A stretch of 64,000 bases of DNA from Treponema bryantii (GCF_900113965.1 NZ_FORI01000002.1:186001-250000); one strand, 5' to 3'. Positions 35,112-44,969 are shown, numbered from the stretch's first letter. Notes: a model not told the origin generated them from the letters alone. A program made the numbers and translations.

Positions 35112-36602
35112 ATGAAAATTTTAATGGTAACTTCGGAAACTGTTCCTTTTGCTAAAACTGGTGGATTGGCTGATGCTGTTTCTGCGCTGGCAATTAATCT
35201 TAGAAAACAGGGCCACGATGTTCGTATCGTAATGCCTCGTTATTACAAGATTGACCGCAGCAAGCTTAAAGCAATTGAAGCTCCACTTGCTGTTGCCGCT
35301 GGTACCATTGAAACCTGGGTTAAAGTATACGAAGCTCCTCTTCCTGGAACAGATGTTCCGGTTTACTTTATTGATCATGAGCAGTGCTTTGGCCGCGATG
35401 GAATTTACGGAACAAAAGCCGAGCCAGACTTCCACGATAACCCATACCGTTCTGCCGTTTTGTGCCACGGTGCCTTCCAGATCTGTCGTATGCTTGGCTG
35501 GTATCCGGATATTATGCACGCTCATGATTGGTTCTGTTGTCTCGTTCCAGTTCTTTTGAAACACGTTTGCCGTAACGGCTATTTTGCTCATACCGCATCA
35601 GTTCTTACTATTCATAATCTTGGTTATCAGGGCTGGTATCCAAAAGATTCTTTCCCGGCTCTTGGTCTGGATTGGAATCTTTACTATGGTGGCGGTTTTG
35701 AACGCAACGGCTCAATTAACCTTCTTCAGGCTGGTATTTCCTGCGCAGATATGATTACCACAGTTTCTCCAACTTATGCCGGAGAAATGCAGAGCGTAGA
35801 AGGAGGCTTTGGCTTAGATGGACTGCTCCGTGTACGCTCTGATGTTGTTCGCGGCGTTCTCAACGGCTGTGATCTTGAAACCTGGAATCCTACTACTGAT
35901 AAACTGCTTCCTGCTAACTTCAGCTATAAAGACCTCAGCGGTAAGGCAAAGTGTAAGGAAGCTCTGCAGAAGCGTATGGGCCTTCCTGTAAAGAAGGACG
36001 TTCCTGTAATCGGTATTGTTACCCGCCTTGCAGATCAGAAGGGAATTGCAGAAGTATTTGCTCCGTCATATGGAAGTATTTACGCAATGTGTGCAAATAT
36101 GGATATTCAGTTTGCAATTCTTGGAAGTGGCGAAAAATGGTGTGAAGATGAAATTAATTCTCTTCAGTCAAAGCTTCCTAACCTTCGTGCCTATATTGGA
36201 TATGATGAAAGCCTTAGCCACCTCATTGAAGCAGGCTCAGACTTCTTCTTAATGCCTTCCCGCTACGAGCCATGTGGACTCAATCAGATGTACTCAATGC
36301 TCTACGGAACCCTGCCAATTGTTCGCCGTACCGGTGGTCTTGCAGATACAGTAGAGCAGTATAATCAGGATAATGGAGATGGAACAGGCTTCTTATTTGA
36401 TGCCCTCACTCCAGGTGCTGTTTATGACACCACAGGCTGGGCTGTATGGGCATACTACAATAAGAAAGACCACATCAAAAAGATGCAGGTTCGTGGAATG
36501 CAGAAGAACTTCAGCTGGGACACCAGCGCACAAAACTACGTAGGAATTTACTCAGACGCCCTCTGGCGAGGCTGCGGAATTAACACTGCAGACTGGAGAT
36601 AA
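35112..36602 (+). CDS. glgA: Glycogen synthase (ADP-glucose)
   Basis: 496 residues. GT5 glycogen/starch synthase: KTGGLADAVSAL near residues 15-26 (ADP-glucose-binding KTGGL), HAHDWFCCLVPVLL, and the donor motif SRYEPCGLNQMYSMLYGTLPIVRRTGGL near the C-terminus. It extends alpha-1,4-glucan from ADP-glucose in the cytoplasm, implying carbon storage. No other glycogen gene is in the window. GAGGAG (35098-35103) is the ribosome site. Confidence 0.95.
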   Translation: MKILMVTSETVPFAKTGGLADAVSALAINLRKQGHDVRIVMPRYYKIDRSKLKAIEAPLAVAAGTIETWVKVYEAPLPGTDVPVYFIDHEQCFGRDGIYGTKAEPDFHDNPYRSAVLCHGAFQICRMLGWYPDIMHAHDWFCCLVPVLLKHVCRNGYFAHTASVLTIHNLGYQGWYPKDSFPALGLDWNLYYGGGFERNGSINLLQAGISCADMITTVSPTYAGEMQSVEGGFGLDGLLRVRSDVVRGVLNGCDLETWNPTTDKLLPANFSYKDLSGKAKCKEALQKRMGLPVKKDVPVIGIVTRLADQKGIAEVFAPSYGSIYAMCANMDIQFAILGSGEKWCEDEINSLQSKLPNLRAYIGYDESLSHLIEAGSDFFLMPSRYEPCGLNQMYSMLYGTLPIVRRTGGLADTVEQYNQDNGDGTGFLFDALTPGAVYDTTGWAVWAYYNKKDHIKKMQVRGMQKNFSWDTSAQNYVGIYSDALWRGCGINTADWR

Positions 36603-36675
36603 GGTGGTTTCGACAGGCTCAACCACCGTTGAGATCTGTCGGAAAATACGGTGGTTGAGCTTGTCGAAACCACCG
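36603..36675. repeat. Paired palindromic repeats, family 1
   Basis: Two hairpins in opposite orientation (36603-36628 and 36649-36675), each with arms of GGTGGTT and its complement AACCACC around a TCGACAGGCTC or GAGCTTGTCGA centre. They sit between convergent genes glgA and the one at 36696 and may stop transcription or protect mRNA ends; no T-tract is seen. Confidence 0.8.
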
Positions 36676-36695
36676 CAGACTACACTAGACACTAG

Positions 36696-38603
36696 TTAGA
36701 ACTCATACCACTGATCGTCCTTAGTTAAGTACCAATCAGCTAATAATTTACTATCCGTTGTTCCACACCACGAAATACTACCATTAGAGTTCAAAATAAC
36801 CGCACGGCGACTATTCAAACACAATGTCTTTGGAATACTTGCCGAACGGTTATATGCAAATCTCTTTTTAGTTGAAAGATTATAGCAGTAAACTTTGTTA
36901 CGACCAATATTTGTAAAAAGATTATTTCCGTTCAAATAAGTAAAGGCTTCCGCATCTTCTTCTGCAAACTTCAAAATATTTGTCATCTGCTTTGTATAAA
37001 CATTGTAAGAGAATACGTAAGTATTACGTCCTGTATCATCAGAAAGTATGTACAGACCATAAATTGTCTTACCGTCTGTGCTAAGTGCGTAAGTAACGTT
37101 ACCTCTAAAATTGATAGGTACAGTTTCCATAGTTTCCGGATTTACATAAAGCAATGGAGTCTGAGGATTTGTAGCGGCTGATTTTGCAATATAAACAAGT
37201 TTATTATTCATATAAACTGCATCCTGAATACCCGTTCCTGAATAAACTTCAGAGAAAGTTCCCTTCTGCATATCATAAAGGTTTACAACACTGTTACTTT
37301 CAATTTCAATAAGATAATCATTTCCTTCAACTGAACACAGACGAACTTTCTGTACGCTGTTTTTAGGAGTAAACAAAACTGTAGAAGTTTTCTTATCAAG
37401 ATCTACAAGTTTTACAGGAGTTTTTTCAGACTGACTCCACAAAATTACTGAATTATCTTTGTAAGAAATAATATCAGTTTCGCCAGAAGTTGAAGAAAGC
37501 TTTGAGATTACTCCAGTATCATAAGAAGAGCGGTAAATTGCATTTGTCGTAAGGAAGTAGAAATCATCTTCTGCAGGAGCCATTCCGTAAATCTTAGAAT
37601 AAGTATTTTCAGTCATTTCTACCATTGTGTTAGTTGTAATGGTAGCTTCAACTTCGCTTTTATATACAGAACCATTCTTTCCGCCAAAGTAAATATTTGT
37701 GGCGTCTTTTCGGGCTGCAGTAATAATTCCAGAACCACGAGGGCCTTTCAAACTTTTTACCTGGCGTGGATTAGAAACTTTATTGTCTTCCATGCTTTCA
37801 AGCATCTTTACTTCGTAGTTACCGCGTCCATCTGTCTCCAGATAATATAGGTTATAATCTGCTTCTGTAGAAATGATGATTGGATTATTTGCCGCAACAG
37901 AAGCAATTGTTTTTCCAGAAGCAGTAATATAAATAGAGCCGTCTCTAACTCCCGCAAAGAATCGGTTTTCGTTATACATTACCGGCTGAGAAAGCCCTTT
38001 TACAATCTGCATTTTCTGCTTTAACTTTCCGGTCATAAAATCATAAAAAGAAAGATTTCCGGAAGGCGAATAGAAAACACAAGTCTTTTCAGTTCCACTT
38101 GTGTGGATATAACTTACAATACCAGTATTTGCTTTAATCTTATCTACAATCTGCCATCCCTGAGTTTTAATAAATACTGCACCGTCTACAGATGCAGTTC
38201 CGGCAATAAGATAAGTTCCTTTAGAAGAGTAGGAAAGGGAAGTGATTGAATCTGAAAACTTTTTCAGATATTTTCTTGAAAGTGTTTTCCAGTCCCAAAC
38301 GGTTATGCGGTTAATTGAACCACCGTCTGTTTCGTAAAGTGCAATTTCATTTCCGTCTGGAGAAACTGCAATCAGTTTAATGGCTATATCAGAGAACTGA
38401 TAGTGTTCACCCTGACCATCAAAAGTCCACTTAATAACAAAGCCGTCGTCAGAGGCGGTATAATATGATCCATCAGTTCCTCGGGCAGAAACAGGAGCAA
38501 CCTGTGTTACCTGAGCCTGATGTGATTGTGTCGAAATATGAGATTGAGCTGAAAGAGAAAAAATCAAAAAGAATGAAGCTGCGATTATTAGTAATTTTTT
38601 CAT
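36696..38603 (-). CDS. Exported WD40-like beta-propeller protein
   Basis: 635 residues with a signal peptide (MKKLLIIAASFFLIFSLSAQ). The rest is made of repeating strands with GxxxxIKW-like and DGSxxY motifs (for example DDGFVIKWTFDG, VSPDGNEIALYETD, YSSKGTYLIAGTA), suggesting a propeller of six or seven blades. There is no catalytic motif. It is likely a periplasmic protein-interaction scaffold. It follows rseP on the same strand across 26 bases and may be the last gene of that long cluster. Confidence 0.75.
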   Translation of the reverse strand: MKKLLIIAASFFLIFSLSAQSHISTQSHQAQVTQVAPVSARGTDGSYYTASDDGFVIKWTFDGQGEHYQFSDIAIKLIAVSPDGNEIALYETDGGSINRITVWDWKTLSRKYLKKFSDSITSLSYSSKGTYLIAGTASVDGAVFIKTQGWQIVDKIKANTGIVSYIHTSGTEKTCVFYSPSGNLSFYDFMTGKLKQKMQIVKGLSQPVMYNENRFFAGVRDGSIYITASGKTIASVAANNPIIISTEADYNLYYLETDGRGNYEVKMLESMEDNKVSNPRQVKSLKGPRGSGIITAARKDATNIYFGGKNGSVYKSEVEATITTNTMVEMTENTYSKIYGMAPAEDDFYFLTTNAIYRSSYDTGVISKLSSTSGETDIISYKDNSVILWSQSEKTPVKLVDLDKKTSTVLFTPKNSVQKVRLCSVEGNDYLIEIESNSVVNLYDMQKGTFSEVYSGTGIQDAVYMNNKLVYIAKSAATNPQTPLLYVNPETMETVPINFRGNVTYALSTDGKTIYGLYILSDDTGRNTYVFSYNVYTKQMTNILKFAEEDAEAFTYLNGNNLFTNIGRNKVYCYNLSTKKRFAYNRSASIPKTLCLNSRRAVILNSNGSISWCGTTDSKLLADWYLTKDDQWYEF

Positions 38604-38629
38604 AGCGATTATAAACTCCTGCTAATCAG

Positions 38630-39733
38630 TTATTTTTTTATAAAATATAAAATATCACCTTTCAAACCAATGATAAATATAAAAGCAATAAATGCCAAGC
38701 CTATGAACTGCACATAATACTGAATGCGCGGATTCACACGGCGTCTGATTATGATTTCAATAAATGCGATTAAAATGAGTCCACCGTCAAGAATTGGAAC
38801 TGGCAGAAGATTCATTATAAACAAAGAAATGCTGATTACAGACATAAGACTCATAAGGCTGATAAAACCAATTCGAAGTCCTTCAGAAAAGCCTTCTTTT
38901 ACGGTACTGCCAAGCATTTCTGTTACACGGGCTGGTCCGCTTACCGCATTATTCATATCAACACCTTTAAAAAGAATGCCAATACTTTTGATTGTAAGAC
39001 CAGCGCTTTTTATTGCATCAATAAATCCGTGTCCAATAGAAGCAAAAAATCCATAACGAGGAGATTCCTTTTCAAACAATTCAGAAGTATCTGCAGCAAC
39101 TCCGATTTTTCCAGTTCCTGTTGATTTATCGAGTTCTGTATGAACGGTAAATGTAAGTTCTTTTCCGTCTCTGTCTACCACAACAATAATATCTTCATCA
39201 GGTCTTGTTGAAACTTCTTCAATTAAACCAGAAAAATCAGTAATTTCTTTTTCATTAATTTTGATGATTTTGTCACCGGAAATAATTCCTGCATCACGGG
39301 CAACAGAAGATGTAACCTGATTATTAATCAAAACTCTGTTTGAATACGTGTAATAGGTGTAGCCAATGCCATTTATGAAGGCACAAGCAATCACAGCAAA
39401 AATGAAATTAAAGAAAGGACCTGCAAATCCAATTAAAGCTCTCTTAAACGGATGAATGCCGTAAAGGGAATCTGCATCACCGCCAACTTCAGGGAGCTTT
39501 TCTTCAATTGCTTTCTGAAAATCCTTTTCTCCCTTCATGCCACAGTAACCGCCAAGAGGGATTAAAGAAAGCCGATAGTCAGTTCCGTGAACAGTTCTAT
39601 GCAAAAGAACCGGACCAAATCCTATTGAAAAACTTTCAACTTTTACACCAAAAAGTTTTGCTGCAAGAAAGTGTCCGAACTCATGAAATACAATTAAAAA
39701 GAATAAACAGAGAATTCCGTAAAGCCATTTCAT
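38630..39733 (-). CDS. rseP: Site-2 protease (RIP metalloprotease)
   Basis: 367 residues. The zinc site HEFGH is at residues 17-21 inside the first membrane helix; the second family motif NLLPVPILDGG lies near 315. A single PDZ domain spans about 130-200 (AGIISGDKIIKINEKEI), fewer than the two of E. coli RseP. It should cleave membrane-spanning regulators or signal peptides remnants within the membrane. Its start overlaps the dxr stop as ATGA. The position next to dxr, cdsA and uppS matches a widespread bacterial cluster. Confidence 0.93.
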   Translation of the reverse strand: MKWLYGILCLFFLIVFHEFGHFLAAKLFGVKVESFSIGFGPVLLHRTVHGTDYRLSLIPLGGYCGMKGEKDFQKAIEEKLPEVGGDADSLYGIHPFKRALIGFAGPFFNFIFAVIACAFINGIGYTYYTYSNRVLINNQVTSSVARDAGIISGDKIIKINEKEITDFSGLIEEVSTRPDEDIIVVVDRDGKELTFTVHTELDKSTGTGKIGVAADTSELFEKESPRYGFFASIGHGFIDAIKSAGLTIKSIGILFKGVDMNNAVSGPARVTEMLGSTVKEGFSEGLRIGFISLMSLMSVISISLFIMNLLPVPILDGGLILIAFIEIIIRRRVNPRIQYYVQFIGLAFIAFIFIIGLKGDILYFIKK

Positions 39734-40818
39734 ACGAGCTCCATTGCATAAGCACGAGCCTGTTTATCTGCTTCAAATACAGTTTCAAAAGAATTAAGCG
39801 GAGTGTTCCAGTTACGGTCAAGCACTGCACGGACAATTCTTGAGATTGCAGGATAGTTAATTTTTCCGTCAATAAAAGCATGAACTGCAACTTCGTTTGC
39901 TGCATTAAAGGCAATAGGGTAACACTTACCAAACTTAACGCATTCAAAGGCATACGAAAGCAGTGGGAAATCATTCATTCTAGGTCTAAAGAAGCTCATC
40001 GTCTTATCAAACAAATCAAACTGACTCATGTAACATTCTTTATTTTCCGGCCAGTTAAGAGCGCACAAAATCGGGTGCTTCATGTCTGGTTCTGAAATCT
40101 GGGCATAAAGTTCGCCGTCATTTGTTCTTACAAGTGAATGAATTAAACTCTGTGGATGTACAACAACTTCAATCTGCTCTGCAGTTACATCAAAAAGGAA
40201 TGCCGCTTCAATTACTTCGAGCCCTTTGTTTGCAAGAGTAGAAGAATCAATAGTGATTTTCTTTCCCATATTCCAGGTAGGGTGTTTAAGAGCCTGTTCA
40301 AGAGTAACCTGTTCAAGCTGTTCTTTTGTATATGTACGGAAAGGCCCACCGCTTGCAGTAATCACAATCTTAGAGATATTCTTCATTCCAATTCTCTGAG
40401 TAAGATTGAAAATAGCAGAGTGTTCAGAATCTACAGGAAGAAGCTGTGCACCTTTGTCGCGGGCAAGTTCTTTAATAAGAGGGCCAGCCATTACAATTGT
40501 TTCTTTATTTGCGAGTGCAAGGTCAATGCCGTTTTCAAGAACAACTTTTGAAGGAACGAGACCAGCAGCTCCGGCAATACCGTTTACAACAATGTCTGGT
40601 TTTGATTGGTCAATGAGTTTTTGAAAAGCTTCTGCCGAATTGTCTTCGCTTGAAAGAAGAGAAGGGCATTTATAATTTGCTGAAAGTGCAGAAAGTTTTT
40701 CATTATTTGAATGAGCCTGAAGTCCACAAACGGAAAAATCTTCAGGCATATTATTTACGATGTCGAGTGTACTGGTTCCAATTGAACCTGTACAACCAAG
40801 AACTAAAACTCGTTTCAT
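39730..40818 (-). CDS. dxr: 1-deoxy-D-xylulose 5-phosphate reductoisomerase
   Basis: 362 residues. Second enzyme of the non-mevalonate isoprenoid pathway. LGCTGSIGTSTLDIV is the NADPH site; DSEHSAIFNL and ASGGPFRTYT are substrate/metal-site motifs, with HPTWNMGKKITIDSSTL following. It supplies isoprenoid units for the undecaprenyl diphosphate made by uppS in the same cluster. It is separated from cdsA by 87 bases that hold family-1 repeats. Confidence 0.95.
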   Translation of the reverse strand: MKRVLVLGCTGSIGTSTLDIVNNMPEDFSVCGLQAHSNNEKLSALSANYKCPSLLSSEDNSAEAFQKLIDQSKPDIVVNGIAGAAGLVPSKVVLENGIDLALANKETIVMAGPLIKELARDKGAQLLPVDSEHSAIFNLTQRIGMKNISKIVITASGGPFRTYTKEQLEQVTLEQALKHPTWNMGKKITIDSSTLANKGLEVIEAAFLFDVTAEQIEVVVHPQSLIHSLVRTNDGELYAQISEPDMKHPILCALNWPENKECYMSQFDLFDKTMSFFRPRMNDFPLLSYAFECVKFGKCYPIAFNAANEVAVHAFIDGKINYPAISRIVRAVLDRNWNTPLNSFETVFEADKQARAYAMELV

Positions 40819-40829
40819 AAGATTTAAAT

Positions 40830-40896
40830 GGTCATTGAGCCTGTCGAAATGACCTTACAATATAATTAAAGGTGGTTTCGACAAGCTCAACCACCG
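40830..40896. repeat. Paired palindromic repeats, family 1
   Basis: Two hairpins: 40830-40854 (arms GGTCATT and AATGACC around GAGCCTGTCGA) and 40871-40896 (arms GGTGGTT and AACCACC). In the first, both arms have changed in step, so the pairing is kept; this argues that the structure matters. Confidence 0.8.
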
Positions 40897-40905
40897 TTTC
40901 AACTA

Positions 40906-41742
40906 TTAAAATAAGAAATTATATCCAATATAGAAAATCGGAGCGGCAATTACTACAGAGTCAATTGAGTCAAGAATACCACCACGACCAGGAATAAGGT
41001 TTCCGCTGTCTTTTACTTCGCATGAACGCTTGAAAACAGATTCAATCAAATCACCAATAATTGCAGAGATAGAAGTAATCAGTCCAAGAATTAAAAGGCG
41101 AACATTGCTTAAAGTAAATACATCTGGGAATAAATATTTGAATAAGAAACCACAGCCAATAGAACCTGCAATTCCTCCAATAAATCCTACAAGACTCTTA
41201 TTAGGACTTGCTGCAACAAATCCGCGTGTAGATTTTCCAAAAAGGATTCCAAAGAACCATGCAAAAGAATCACACATAAATACAAAAATAAGGAAAAGAC
41301 TGATTACAAATTTTGAATCAGGCAAAAGTGTCATTCTTGAAATAAAGGTGATAAGGAAACCAGTATAGAAAAGTGTAAGCCCACTGTAAGCAATTTTCTG
41401 AACTGAGTTTTCAAAAGTCTTTGCAGTAAAACATTCAAAGCCCATAAAAAGAACTATGATTGCAATGTAAAGCCAAGGTGTAATATCAAGTGAAAGACCT
41501 GAAAGGATAAAGATATAACACGAGAAAGGTAGCAGGGCAGTGCCAATCAAAACTATTTCGCGTGTAAATAATACATAGCCTTTTTTAGAAAGCATGGTGT
41601 AAAATTCATTTGCACCAAGAACCGCAAATATTCCAAGAACAATCTGAAGCGGCAGATGATTCAGGTAATCGCAGAATACAATAGCGAGTACAAGTGGAGT
41701 ACCTATAAAAAATGTAAGAAGTCGCTTTATAACCTTGTTCAT
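40906..41742 (-). CDS. cdsA: Phosphatidate cytidylyltransferase
   Basis: 278 residues, multi-pass. The CdsA C-terminal signature is clear: CDSFAWFFGILFGKS, SPNKSLVGFIGGI, and SxxKRxxxxKDSG...PGHGG in the form VFKRSCEVKDSGNLIPGRGGILDSIDS. It makes CDP-diacylglycerol for phospholipids. It begins two bases after uppS ends, in the same transcription unit. Confidence 0.95.
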   Translation of the reverse strand: MNKVIKRLLTFFIGTPLVLAIVFCDYLNHLPLQIVLGIFAVLGANEFYTMLSKKGYVLFTREIVLIGTALLPFSCYIFILSGLSLDITPWLYIAIIVLFMGFECFTAKTFENSVQKIAYSGLTLFYTGFLITFISRMTLLPDSKFVISLFLIFVFMCDSFAWFFGILFGKSTRGFVAASPNKSLVGFIGGIAGSIGCGFLFKYLFPDVFTLSNVRLLILGLITSISAIIGDLIESVFKRSCEVKDSGNLIPGRGGILDSIDSVVIAAPIFYIGYNFLF

Positions 41743-41743
41743 A

Positions 41744-42481
41744 TTATTTTCCTTTTTTTTCTGCCGGTTTCTCTGCTCCGAAACGTCTGTTTCTGTGCTG
41801 AAAGGCTTCTATGTGAGAATAGAATTCTTCGTTTGTATAATCCGGCCAGAGTGTGTCTGTATATATCTGTTCTGCATATGCAACGTGCCACAGAAGATAA
41901 TTGCTAAGTCGTTGTTCACCACCAGTACGAATAAGAAGGTCTACGTCCGGGCATTCCGGCATATCAAGATAATTAGAGAATGTCTTTTCGTCTAACTGAT
42001 CTGTAGTGATTTTATTATTAATGATTTTTTTAATGCCGCGGATAATTTCATCACGGCCACCATAGTTGATGGCAAGATTAACAGTCATACCTTTGAAGTC
42101 AGCTGTATCGTCCATTGCCTGTTTGATATCTTTTTGAATATTAGCTGGAAGTGCTTCAAAATTACCTATGTGGCGAACTCTGATTCCGTTTTCTTTATAA
42201 AAAGCAAGTTCACCACATAGATGAGTGTGGATAAGATTCATCAGAAAGCCAACTTCCTGTTCTGCTCGTTTCCAGTTTTCTGTAGAGAAGACATAGAGAG
42301 TCAGATACTTAATTCCGATGTCGCTTGCAGCTTTTACAATTCTTTTAGCGGTGCGAAGCCCTTCATCGTGACCTGAAGTGCGTGGAAGTTTTTTTGCCTG
42401 AGCCCATCTTCCGTTGCCATCCATTGTTATGGCTACATGCAGCGGAAGATTTTCTTTATCCAAAGCCATAATTGCCTGCAT
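41744..42481 (-). CDS. uppS: Undecaprenyl diphosphate synthase
   Basis: 245 residues. VAITMDGNGRWAQAKKLPR holds the catalytic Asp and diphosphate-binding loop of cis-prenyltransferases; GHDEGLRTAKRI, FSTENWKRAEQEV, INYGGRDEI and RTGGEQRLSNYLLWH follow in the right order. It makes the C55 lipid carrier for peptidoglycan and the surface glycans of this window. Its ATG overlaps the frr stop (TAATG); an internal Met at residue 5 is an alternative start. Confidence 0.95.
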   Translation of the reverse strand: MQAIMALDKENLPLHVAITMDGNGRWAQAKKLPRTSGHDEGLRTAKRIVKAASDIGIKYLTLYVFSTENWKRAEQEVGFLMNLIHTHLCGELAFYKENGIRVRHIGNFEALPANIQKDIKQAMDDTADFKGMTVNLAINYGGRDEIIRGIKKIINNKITTDQLDEKTFSNYLDMPECPDVDLLIRTGGEQRLSNYLLWHVAYAEQIYTDTLWPDYTNEEFYSHIEAFQHRNRRFGAEKPAEKKGK

Positions 42482-43023
42482 TAGTTCTGCATTATGTCCT
42501 TTTCTTTTGCATCGTAAATCTTGTTGATTTCGTCGATGTATTTATCTGTAAGCTTCTGAAGCTTGTCTGTTTCTGTTTTAAGTCCGTCCTCTGTGAGTGT
42601 ACCATCTTTCTGCTGTTTCTTGAGGTCGTCATTTCCGTCACGGCGGATGTTGCGGATTGCAGTACGGCTGTTTTCTGCAACAGTCTTAGCCTGCTTTACA
42701 AGTTCCTTACGGCGGTCTGCAGTGAGGGCAGGTATTGCAATGCGAATTACCTTACCATCATTTGATGGGTTCAATCCAAGGTCAGCTACCTGAATAGCCT
42801 TTTCAATTTCAGAAATAAGAGATTTGTCAAAAGGAGTGATGATGACAGAACGAGCTTCAGGAATTGCGATTGTTGCAACCTGATTCAAAGGTGATTTTGT
42901 TCCGTAATAATCAACACGAACCTTATCAAAAATTGCGGCATTAGCGCGTCCAGTTCTGATTGTATTGAATGAATCTTTTAATGAATCGATAGTTTTAGTC
43001 ATTCTTTCTTCGATGTCTGCCAT
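42481..43023 (-). CDS. frr: Ribosome recycling factor
   Basis: 180 residues, close to the usual 185. The N-terminal DSLKDSFNTIRTGRANAAIFDKV and PLNQVATIAIPEAR, and the C-terminal RRDGNDDLKKQQKDGTLTED, are family signatures. It splits post-termination ribosomes with EF-G. AGGAG precedes the ATG. It is separated from tsf by a pair of family-1 repeats, which may alter the ratio of the two products. Confidence 0.96.
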   Translation of the reverse strand: MADIEERMTKTIDSLKDSFNTIRTGRANAAIFDKVRVDYYGTKSPLNQVATIAIPEARSVIITPFDKSLISEIEKAIQVADLGLNPSNDGKVIRIAIPALTADRRKELVKQAKTVAENSRTAIRNIRRDGNDDLKKQQKDGTLTEDGLKTETDKLQKLTDKYIDEINKIYDAKEKDIMQN

Positions 43024-43052
43024 TTTCTTACTCCTAATTTATTTAGATAACA

Positions 43053-43120
43053 CGGTGGTTGAGCTTGTCGAAACCACCTGTAAAATTATAAGCGGTAGTT
43101 TCGACAAGCTCAACCACCGC
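43053..43120. repeat. Paired palindromic repeats, family 1
   Basis: Hairpins at 43053-43078 and 43092-43120 in opposite orientation, in the 109-base gap between tsf and frr. Outer bases TTATAAG/CTTATAA suggest further pairing of the second unit. Confidence 0.8.
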
Positions 43121-43132
43121 TTATAATTAATA

Positions 43133-43966
43133 TTACTTGCCTAAAACGAACAACTTAGCTGTAGCAAAGCTGAGTGTAGCACCAGCTTCCTTTCCAACTT
43201 CTGCAAGTTTTGCTGTTACAGTTTTCTTGTCGTCCTTTACGAACATCTGGTCTTCGAAACAGATTTCTGCAAGGTGCTTGTTAATCTTACCCTGGAGAAT
43301 TCCTTCCTTAACGTTCTCAGGCTTACCAGCCATCTTTTCGTCCTGATCCATCTGTGCCTTGAAGATTTCCTTCTGTTCAGCAACATAAGTCTCTGGAACA
43401 TCTTTCTTTGATGTGTAAGAAGGTGTGAAAGCTGCAATGTGGAGACAGCAGTCATAAGCAAAAGTCTTAACTACATCTGCAGTAGAACCCTTAACTACAA
43501 CTACAGCACCAGTTTTCTTGTCTGAGTGTACGTAGAATGAAGCAGATGCATCAGCAGGTACATCAATTACCTCAACCTTTGCAACCTTCATGTTTTCACG
43601 GATAGATACCTTGAGTGGTTCAAGAATAGCTTCGTGATCAGCTTCAACCTTTGTGTAACCCTTTTCGAAAGTTACGTCGAGGAGCTTTTCACCTACAGCG
43701 ATAAAATCAGCGTTGTTTGCAACGAAGTCTGTTTCACAAGTAAGTTCAACAACTGCAATTTTATTGCCGTTCTGGCGGATGAAGAGGCGACCTTCAGTTG
43801 TAGCACGCTCAGAGCGTTTAGCCATAGCTGCAAGTCCCTTTTCCTTAAGATATTTTTCTGCTTCTGCCATGTCGCCATTACATTCTGTAAGGGCTTTTTT
43901 ACATTCCATCATTCCGGCACCAGTTGCTTCGCGAAGTGCCTTTACGTCAGCTGCTGTGATTGCCAT
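43133..43966 (-). CDS. tsf: Elongation factor Ts
   Basis: 277 residues. The N-terminal UBA-like domain has LREATGAGMMECKKALTE; the core has VVELTCETDFVANNADF, the TDFV motif that contacts EF-Tu. It recharges EF-Tu with GTP. It follows rpsB across three bases, the near-universal rpsB-tsf pair. Confidence 0.97.
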   Translation of the reverse strand: MAITAADVKALREATGAGMMECKKALTECNGDMAEAEKYLKEKGLAAMAKRSERATTEGRLFIRQNGNKIAVVELTCETDFVANNADFIAVGEKLLDVTFEKGYTKVEADHEAILEPLKVSIRENMKVAKVEVIDVPADASASFYVHSDKKTGAVVVVKGSTADVVKTFAYDCCLHIAAFTPSYTSKKDVPETYVAEQKEIFKAQMDQDEKMAGKPENVKEGILQGKINKHLAEICFEDQMFVKDDKKTVTAKLAEVGKEAGATLSFATAKLFVLGK

Positions 43967-43969
43967 ATA

Positions 43970-44845
43970 TTAGTCCTTATAAATTTTGTCTTCGTCAACG
44001 TCGTCAGCAAGGCTTTCTTTTTCGTCTGCTTCAACATCTTCTTCTTTTGGTTCAGTTGGCTGATAGTTAGAGTAATCAACGATTTCCTGATCTTCTGTAC
44101 GTGTAGAAGCATCAGTCTGAACATCATCTTCGTCGTTAAGGTTCTCAAGAATCTTAAGACCAGCTTCATTGTCAGATTCAATTACAGCGTTAGCAATAAT
44201 AGAAGTGAACAAAGAAATAGCGCGGATAGCGTCATCGTTACCTGGAATAGGGTAGTCGATACCTTCTGGGTTACAGTTTGTATCAACAACAGCGATGATT
44301 GGGATACCCATTCTGCGTGCTTCTGCAACAGCGAGCTGTTCCTTGTGTGTATCGATTACGAAGAGAGCTCCTGGGAGTTCCTTCATCTCTTTAATACCAC
44401 CGAGGTTCTTTTCGAGCTTTGCCTTTTCCTTCTGGAGGGCAGCTACTTCTTTCTTTGTAAGATTATCGAATGTGCCGTCAATTTCCATCTTTTCGATTTT
44501 CTTGAGGCGCTGAAGTGATTTTTTGATTGTAGAGAAGTTTGTAAGCATACCACCAAGCCAGCGGTTGTTTACATAGAACATACCACAGCGTTCAGCTTCT
44601 TTCTGTACAGCCTGCTGTGCCTGTTTTTTAGTTCCTACGAAGAGGATTGATTTGCCAGATGCAGTTACTCTGCGAACTTCATCGTAGCCGTCTTTAATTG
44701 CAGCGATTGTCTTCTGCAAGTCAATGATGTGGATTCCATTGCGTTCTGCGAAGATGTACTTCTTCATACGTGGATCCCAGCGTTTTACCTGATGACCGAA
44801 GTGAACTCCAGATTCAAGCAGGTTCTTCATGGTTACTACTGCCAT
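43970..44845 (-). CDS. rpsB: 30S ribosomal protein S2
   Basis: 291 residues from the ATG at 44845; an in-frame start 15 bases earlier is possible, but the family begins at [13 protein letters not shown] and GGAGTTAATC lies before it. Motifs [31 protein letters not shown] and [19 protein letters not shown] are typical. The last 50 or so residues form an acidic tail (rich in Asp/Glu) longer than in E. coli. The leader upstream is structured. Confidence 0.97.
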   Translation of the reverse strand: MAVVTMKNLLESGVHFGHQVKRWDPRMKKYIFAERNGIHIIDLQKTIAAIKDGYDEVRRVTASGKSILFVGTKKQAQQAVQKEAERCGMFYVNNRWLGGMLTNFSTIKKSLQRLKKIEKMEIDGTFDNLTKKEVAALQKEKAKLEKNLGGIKEMKELPGALFVIDTHKEQLAVAEARRMGIPIIAVVDTNCNPEGIDYPIPGNDDAIRAISLFTSIIANAVIESDNEAGLKILENLNDEDDVQTDASTRTEDQEIVDYSNYQPTEPKEEDVEADEKESLADDVDEDKIYKD

Positions 44846-44960
44846 GATTAACTCCTTCACGGGTGAATTACAAATGCCTTACGGCACATTCACCACCAAA
44901 CTCTATTTCTCGTACCTCTAATGAGGCCGGAAGATTTCCAACCCTACGGGCTGGTTTATA
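44846..44960 (-). promoter_or_regulatory. Structured 5' leader of rpsB
   Basis: On the minus strand the 100-odd bases before rpsB hold two clear hairpins. One pairs CCAGCCC with GGGTTGG around GTA (about 44939-44955). The other has outer arms GGTGAAT and ATTCACC enclosing GTGCC-GTAA-GGCAT, and ends just before the ribosome site. A TATAAA box precedes the first hairpin, with no good -35. This looks like a cis-acting ribosomal-protein leader, perhaps bound by S2. Confidence 0.55.
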
Positions 44961-44969
44961 ATTTGAAGT

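Noticed and set aside
43634-44518. A 294-codon plus-strand ORF opposite tsf and rpsB
   Set aside because: It is rich in Cys, Phe and Val, has no motif, and mirrors the codons of two well-identified genes on the other strand; it is an antisense shadow.
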